Origin: Prorocentrum cordatum
Taxonomy: Eukaryota; Sar; Dinophyceae; Prorocentrales; Prorocentraceae
Assembly (NCBI GenBank): GCA_963575745.1
Contig: CAUYUJ010018901.1
Coordinates: 12,501-76,500, forward strand
DNA: 64,000 nucleotides
Direction: 5' to 3'
The notes under the pieces were generated by a model. It was given only the letters and a program-made list of their open reading frames with translations, had not been told where the DNA came from and searched no databases. Positions within the stretch are counted from its first letter, which is position 1; each line of letters starts with the position of its first letter. Shown one piece after another: positions 60,132 through 64,000 of the stretch. A program made the translations under genes and the position numbers.

Positions 60132-61462
60132 TCTTTTTTTATTCTCGGCGACAACGGGCGTTATGGGGATGGGCGGGGGGAACATACGGGGGGAGGGGGG
60201 CGGGGGGGCCATGACGCGCGTTATGGCCCAAGCAATAAAGAAACACGCTCTGCAGAAGGCTGGGGCGAGAGGAGGGAGAGGCGAATAGGTGAACAGTAGA
60301 AAGATGCGGAGGCTGGTGGATGCAGCGCCGACCTTGCAGCACACTGCTTCCTCTCTTAATACATGTCGCATGTGGACTCACAGAGGAAGTGTAATTGTAC
60401 AAATTCATACAGACTATGTGGGCATCCCCAGCAAAACCCCTCCGTTCCCCTCTCCTTTCACCGCCAACCCCTGGGGCCCCGACATAACGCTGTGCGACAG
60501 CATCACGGCGTGATGGGTTGTGAGACGAGTCTGTGCCCCGCAGCGGGCTTCGCCGTGCGTGACGGGCACAACCAAAGCGAGTTCCTGCTTGCTGCTGGCA
60601 AAGAGGAGGACTCAAGGGGAACGAAGAAGGGGTCAGGATGGCGGCCCCCACCGGACGGCCAAGATGCGGGCCCCGCTGGTGGGCGCCGCTCACGCCTCCG
60701 GCTTGGCGAGCGGCTCCGTGGAGGCCCCCGGCCCGGCCATCTCCGCCTCCATGATCCTCTTGGCCTCCTTCACGGGCGTGCCGTAAAGGCCGCGGCAAGT
60801 GAGACTCACGGCCAGCATCAGGAGGCACGCCCCCACGAAGCCCCCGACCAGGAGGGGCAGCACCCTGTCGGTCACCATCAGGCGGCAGGCAAGCAGCACG
60901 GCGGCCACTAGGGCCAGGACGAGGGAAGGCTTCCAGTCCCCGCCGACCGCGGCGTCGAAGGCAACGGCGTTGGCATTGATCCAGCCCGAGCCGATGCACG
61001 CACAGATGATGAGCGACTATGCCAGTTCAAGCAGTGTGCCGGGCCCTCCTGGACCCAAGAACCCCAAGAACTCGCCCCAGAGCGCCACCAACAACCCCAC
61101 GCCCGCGCACGAGTCCGCAATCCCGAGCACGATCCGGAACAGATCTCCGGGCACGCCGTAGAAGAGGCCAATTCACAAGTGGAAGCCGTCCTTCATCAGC
61201 TTGTGTAGCGGGTGGGCGGGAAGCAGCTTGGACAGGCTGGGGCCCGCTGTGAGGCCTAGCCCGTAGAGGGTGCCGAGCGCGAGGGCCACCACGCCGGGGA
61301 TCGTCATCATTATCGTTGCAATGGGCGCGGTGGGTCTGGAGTGTGTCGGCGCCTTGGTGCTGCGGGCTTGGCCGCAGACACTCTTCCAGAACTGGAGGAT
61401 GGAGACACAGATGAGAACAAGGAGCGTTCTGGTCCCTTTCGGCTTGAGCCAAAATGGCTACG
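60132..61462 (-). mobile_element. Retroposed trans-spliced mRNA (processed pseudogene)
   Basis: Bounded by a 15-bp direct duplication. On the minus strand it begins exactly at the spliced leader (61464-61443), has a 5' UTR of about 130 nt, one uninterrupted-length reading frame without introns (61310-60690), a 3' UTR of about 550 nt and a short A-rich end (AATAAAAAAAG, 60134-60144). All four marks of retroposition from a mature dinoflagellate mRNA are present: leader, no introns, A-run, target duplication. Insertion was into Repeat A, so that family is an accepting target as at 14.1 kb. Confidence 0.9.
60690..61310 (-). pseudogene. Small multi-pass membrane protein, two in-frame stops
   Basis: From ATG at 61310 to TGA at 60690 the frame is 207 codons long with no indel, but codon 46 is TGA (61173-61175) and codon 98 is TAG (61017-61019). 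The translated text shows hydrophobic stretches: IPGVVALALGTLYGLGLTAG near the start, CAGVGLLVALWGEFLGFLG, SLVLALVAAVLLACRLM and LPLLVGGFVGACLLMLAVSL, then a charged tail KEAKRIMEAEMAG. Four or five membrane spans are likely. I do not recognise the family. The functional parent gene must lie elsewhere in the genome; two stops and no frameshift suggest moderate age under no constraint. Confidence 0.8.
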
Positions 61463-61464
61463 GA
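61443..61464 (-). other. Intact dinoflagellate spliced leader at insert 5' end
   Basis: Exact 22-nt leader with T as the variable first base, followed by CCGAAAGGGACCAGAACG. It directly touches the right target duplication, so reverse transcription reached the cap-proximal end. The one or two bases at 61463-61464 could belong to either leader or duplication. Confidence 0.95.
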
Positions 61465-61477
61465 GCCGTCTAGGGGC
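61463..61477. repeat. Right target-site duplication (15 bp)
   Basis: GAGCCGTCTAGGGGC, second copy; Repeat A continues from here. Confidence 0.88.
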
Positions 61478-61860
61478 ACTCTTGAGAGCCTCATGGGCAG
61501 TCTGTGGGCGTTCTTGGAGACCTCTGGGGTTGTCTTTGACTGCGTTTAAACTAAAAAGCGAATATACTAAAAAGTGCAAGTTTTCCTGAGGGGATGGAGC
61601 ACTCTTGCGGGTCCTCTTGGATTGGTCTTGGATCGTCGTGGACGCCTCCCCTCTAGAGCCGCCTTGACGGCGGTCTGGGGAACCTCTTGACCCATCTGGG
61701 AGCGTTGGAAGCCCGAAATCCGTCAAAAAACTAAAGGGAAATCTCTAAATTTGGCCTCTCGGAGCACTCGTCGGGCTGCTGTTTGAACCTTCTTGGGCCG
61801 TCTGGCACCTCTGGAAGCCGTCTTCAGGGCAGCTCGGGGCAATCTTGGTCCGTCGGGACG
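61478..61860 (+). repeat. Repeat A block
   Basis: Includes the island AAAAAGCGAATATACTAAAA (61551) and a unit end with GTCAAAAAACTAAAGGGAAA (61723). Confidence 0.75.
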
Positions 61861-61899
61861 GCTGTCTGATCGGCCTGGGACCTGTTTGGCGGCCCCCAA

Positions 61900-62455
61900 C
61901 AGCGGGCCCTGGCCCCGAAGAGAGAGGTGCATGGGCTGGAAAAGTAAGCGCCGACGCTGCCGCCGCCAGGCGCTGTGAAACTATGAAGCCACCCGGCGTC
62001 GCCAGCTCCACAAGCAGGTGGTCTCTAAAAATCTGTTCGTGCAAGCCCTTCTCGCCAAATCCCACCAGCCCTTTGGGCGTGAGTGGTTTAGAGAGCCCGC
62101 TCTGTCCTCAACCCCCCTTCTTCCCCTTCGGGGAGGGGTTTACCCCTCCCCCTACCCCCTTCCCCTGGACCTGGACAGGGAGTCCGGGGCGGTGTCGGGG
62201 GGGTTCATTTCGACTCCTCGGAGGGCCAAAAAACGACGACCCTCACGAGGATTCTGGCCCCGACGGGGGGAGGGAGTTTGGCCCCTCTGCTCGTCTTTGA
62301 AGCCAAAATCATTGATTTTACTACGGTTTTGGCCCCATTTTGGCGTCCTGAGGGGGTCGCGCTCGTCTTCCTTCATAGCAAAATCATTGATTTTACGAAG
62401 GTTTTGAGCTGATTTTGTCTTTCTCAGGGCGCAGCTCTCATTTGCGCTTATGAGG
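61900..62455. other. Low-copy spacer with a 66-bp tandem pair
   Basis: AAAATCATTGATTTTACTAC (62306) and AAAATCATTGATTTTACGAA (62381) belong to two units starting GCTCGTCTT. No gene recognised. Confidence 0.5.
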
Positions 62456-62692
62456 AGGTCGCAAGAGGCCCCAAGATGGCCCCAAGAGGCTCCCAGGAGG
62501 CTCCCAAGAGGCCTCCAAGAGACCCCCCAGAGGCCCCCAAGCGGCCCCAAGAGGCCTCCAAGAGGCGCCCAAGAGGCTCCCAAGAGGCCTCAAGAGGCCC
62601 CAAGAGGCCCCCAAGAGGCTCCCCAGAGGCCCCCAAGAGGCCCCCAAGAGGCCCCAAGAGGCTCCAAGAGGCCCCCAAGAGGCCCCACGAGG
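62456..62692 (-). repeat. Repeat A segment in inverse orientation
   Basis: Reads GAGGCCCCCAAGAGGCCCC on the plus strand, the only Repeat A stretch in the window that is inverted. It runs directly into minisatellite M1. Confidence 0.8.
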
Positions 62693-63075
62693 AGCCCGAA
62701 CGACTCACACCAGGACGAGGGGCCCGAACGACTCACACCACGAAGAGCCCGAACGACTCACACCACAAGGAGGGGCCCGAACGACTCACACCAGGACGAG
62801 GCGCCCGAACGACTCACACCACGAGGAGCCCGAACGACTCACACCAGGACGAGGGCCCCGAACGACTCACACCACGAGGAGCCCGAACGACTCACACCAG
62901 GAGGAGGAGCCCGAACGACTCACACCAGGACGAAGGGCCCGAACAACTCACACCACGAGAAGCCCGAACGACTCACGCCAGGACGAAGAGCCCGAACGAC
63001 TCACACCACGACGAAGAGCCCGAACGACTCACACCAGGAAGAAGGGCCCGAACGACTCACACCAGGACGAGAGCC
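62693..63075 (+). repeat. Minisatellite M1
   Basis: About 14 units of CGAACGACTCACACCAGGAC/CACGA plus GAGGGGCC or GGAGCC. Same family and same long/short unit alternation as in the Helitron intron. Confidence 0.93.
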
Positions 63076-63195
63076 CCGGAGATATGCGGGGGCAGGCGGA
63101 AACACGCCTGAAAAACACGACTGTCGGCATGCTTCGCAAGAGTTGCTGCTGTGAGATGGGCTGGTGGGGATACGCGAAGCGTAAAGAATTTTCGG
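63075..63195 (+). mobile_element. Element B, copy 4
   Basis: GGAGATATGCGGGGGCAGGC, CACGACTGTCGGCATGCTTC, GTTGCTGCTGTGAGATGGGC and GCGAAGCGTAAAGAATTT. Nearly identical to 26480-26612; both sit immediately downstream of M1 units. Confidence 0.72.
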
Positions 63196-63299
63196 GCCCC
63201 GGGCCTGCTCGCTCGGCCCCAGCGACAAGGGTCGCTGCGGCTCCACCCATTGACAGAGACAAAGAAAACCTGTACCAATCAGGCGGCGTCCCAGGAACG

Positions 63300-64000
63300 G
63301 TCTCAGGTTTTGTGGACCGGAGGGCGCATGTAGACGTACATGAAGGTTTCTGGGGAAGCCTCTCAGAAGCCCGTTGGGGCCCTCTTGGGGGTCTCCTGAG
63401 GGGGCTTCCTGGGAACCTCGGGGGGCCTCTTGGAAGCCTCTTGGGGGGGCCTCGTGAGGCCCTTGGGGGCCTGCCGCGGGCGTCTTAGGGGCCTCTTTGG
63501 GCCTCTTGGGAGTCTCTTAGGGGCCTCTTGGGGGCCTCCTGGGGCGGGGGGGCTGGAAGGTTCAGTTGGGTGTCCCGTCTTGGGCCCCTCTTGGGGCCCT
63601 TCGGGGACGCGTTTGGGCCGTCTTGGGCGCCTCTTGGACTGTCCGGGGCCCCTCTGGGGCCGTCTTGGGGCTCTCTTGTGGGTTTCGTGGGCCGTCTCGG
63701 AGCGGTCCAATGGAGAGTCGGAGGTCGTAAAGGACGTTACGAAGGCCAAACAATCGAATATGGTAAAAATGTACGTTTTACGAGGGGAGCGGGGCTATTT
63801 TTGCTCCCGGGGCCGTCTGGGGGGATCTCTTGGAGGGGTCTTCGAGCGTCTTGGAGGCGTCTGGGGCGGTCTGGGGCGGTTCGAGACGCCTCTTGAGCCG
63901 CCGGAGACCGCTGGAGGTTGTCTTCAGGGTGGCTGTGGGCGGCCTGGGGCCGCCTGGACGGCCGTCTGGGCGCTCCTGGGGCCGACCTGGGGCCCGCCGG
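63300..64000 (+). repeat. Repeat A block to window end
   Basis: Two units; the island GAATATGGTAAAAATGTACG lies at 63756. It continues past the window edge. Confidence 0.82.

Overview
The window is nuclear DNA of a dinoflagellate. The decisive evidence is two exact copies of the 22-nt dinoflagellate spliced leader (ending TTTTGGCTCAAG on the minus strand) at 28623-28644 and 61443-61464. Supporting evidence is a set of introns with GT or GC donors and AG|G acceptors, and gene families I recognise from core dinoflagellate genomes (from memory, not searched). The genus cannot be fixed from sequence alone; a Prorocentrum- or Symbiodiniaceae-like genome is plausible. I see no bacterial operons, rRNA, tRNA or CRISPR.

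Most of the window is repeat. One family, here called Repeat A, takes up roughly a quarter. It is G+T-rich on the plus strand, built from short motifs such as GGGCCTCTTGGGGCCGTCTT in units of about 300-370 bp, and lies in the same orientation everywhere except 62456-62692. Between its blocks lie very long microsatellites ((TCA)n, (GGT)n, (GGA)n, (TACA)n, (TAC)n, (TA)n, (CTGAGG)n), a three-copy satellite of about 1.1 kb (15.99-19.0 kb), and many minisatellites of 10-90 bp. Three dispersed families recur: element B (19.0, 25.5, 26.4 and 63.1 kb), element C (33.05 and 42.0 kb, opposite orientations) and a CCTATAGC/palindrome element (32.2 and 49.3 kb).

Coding remnants, all on the minus strand: an RNase H domain from a retroelement (3.6-4.0 kb); a decayed Helitron with Helitron_like_N and PIF1-type helicase regions and a 466-nt intron (20.3-25.2 kb); a second Helitron fragment carrying a long Cys-rich N-terminus (54.6-56.9 kb); a gene resembling C5-cytosine methyltransferases with two GC-AG introns (36.1-37.5 kb); a TNP2/CACTA-like transposase relic (37.9-39.9 kb); a coiled-coil multi-exon pseudogene (41.3-45.2 kb); and a multi-exon gene with an acidic Lys/Pro/Ala-rich tail (46.1-48.6 kb).

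Two retroposed inserts are dated by target-site duplications: 14128-15021 (20-bp duplication, poly-A) and 60132-61462 (15-bp duplication). The second begins exactly with the spliced leader and carries a full-length but twice-stopped 206-codon membrane-protein reading frame, so it is a processed pseudogene of a trans-spliced mRNA. Helitron, cut-and-paste-like and retroposed material are therefore all present, layered into a background of expanding simple repeats.
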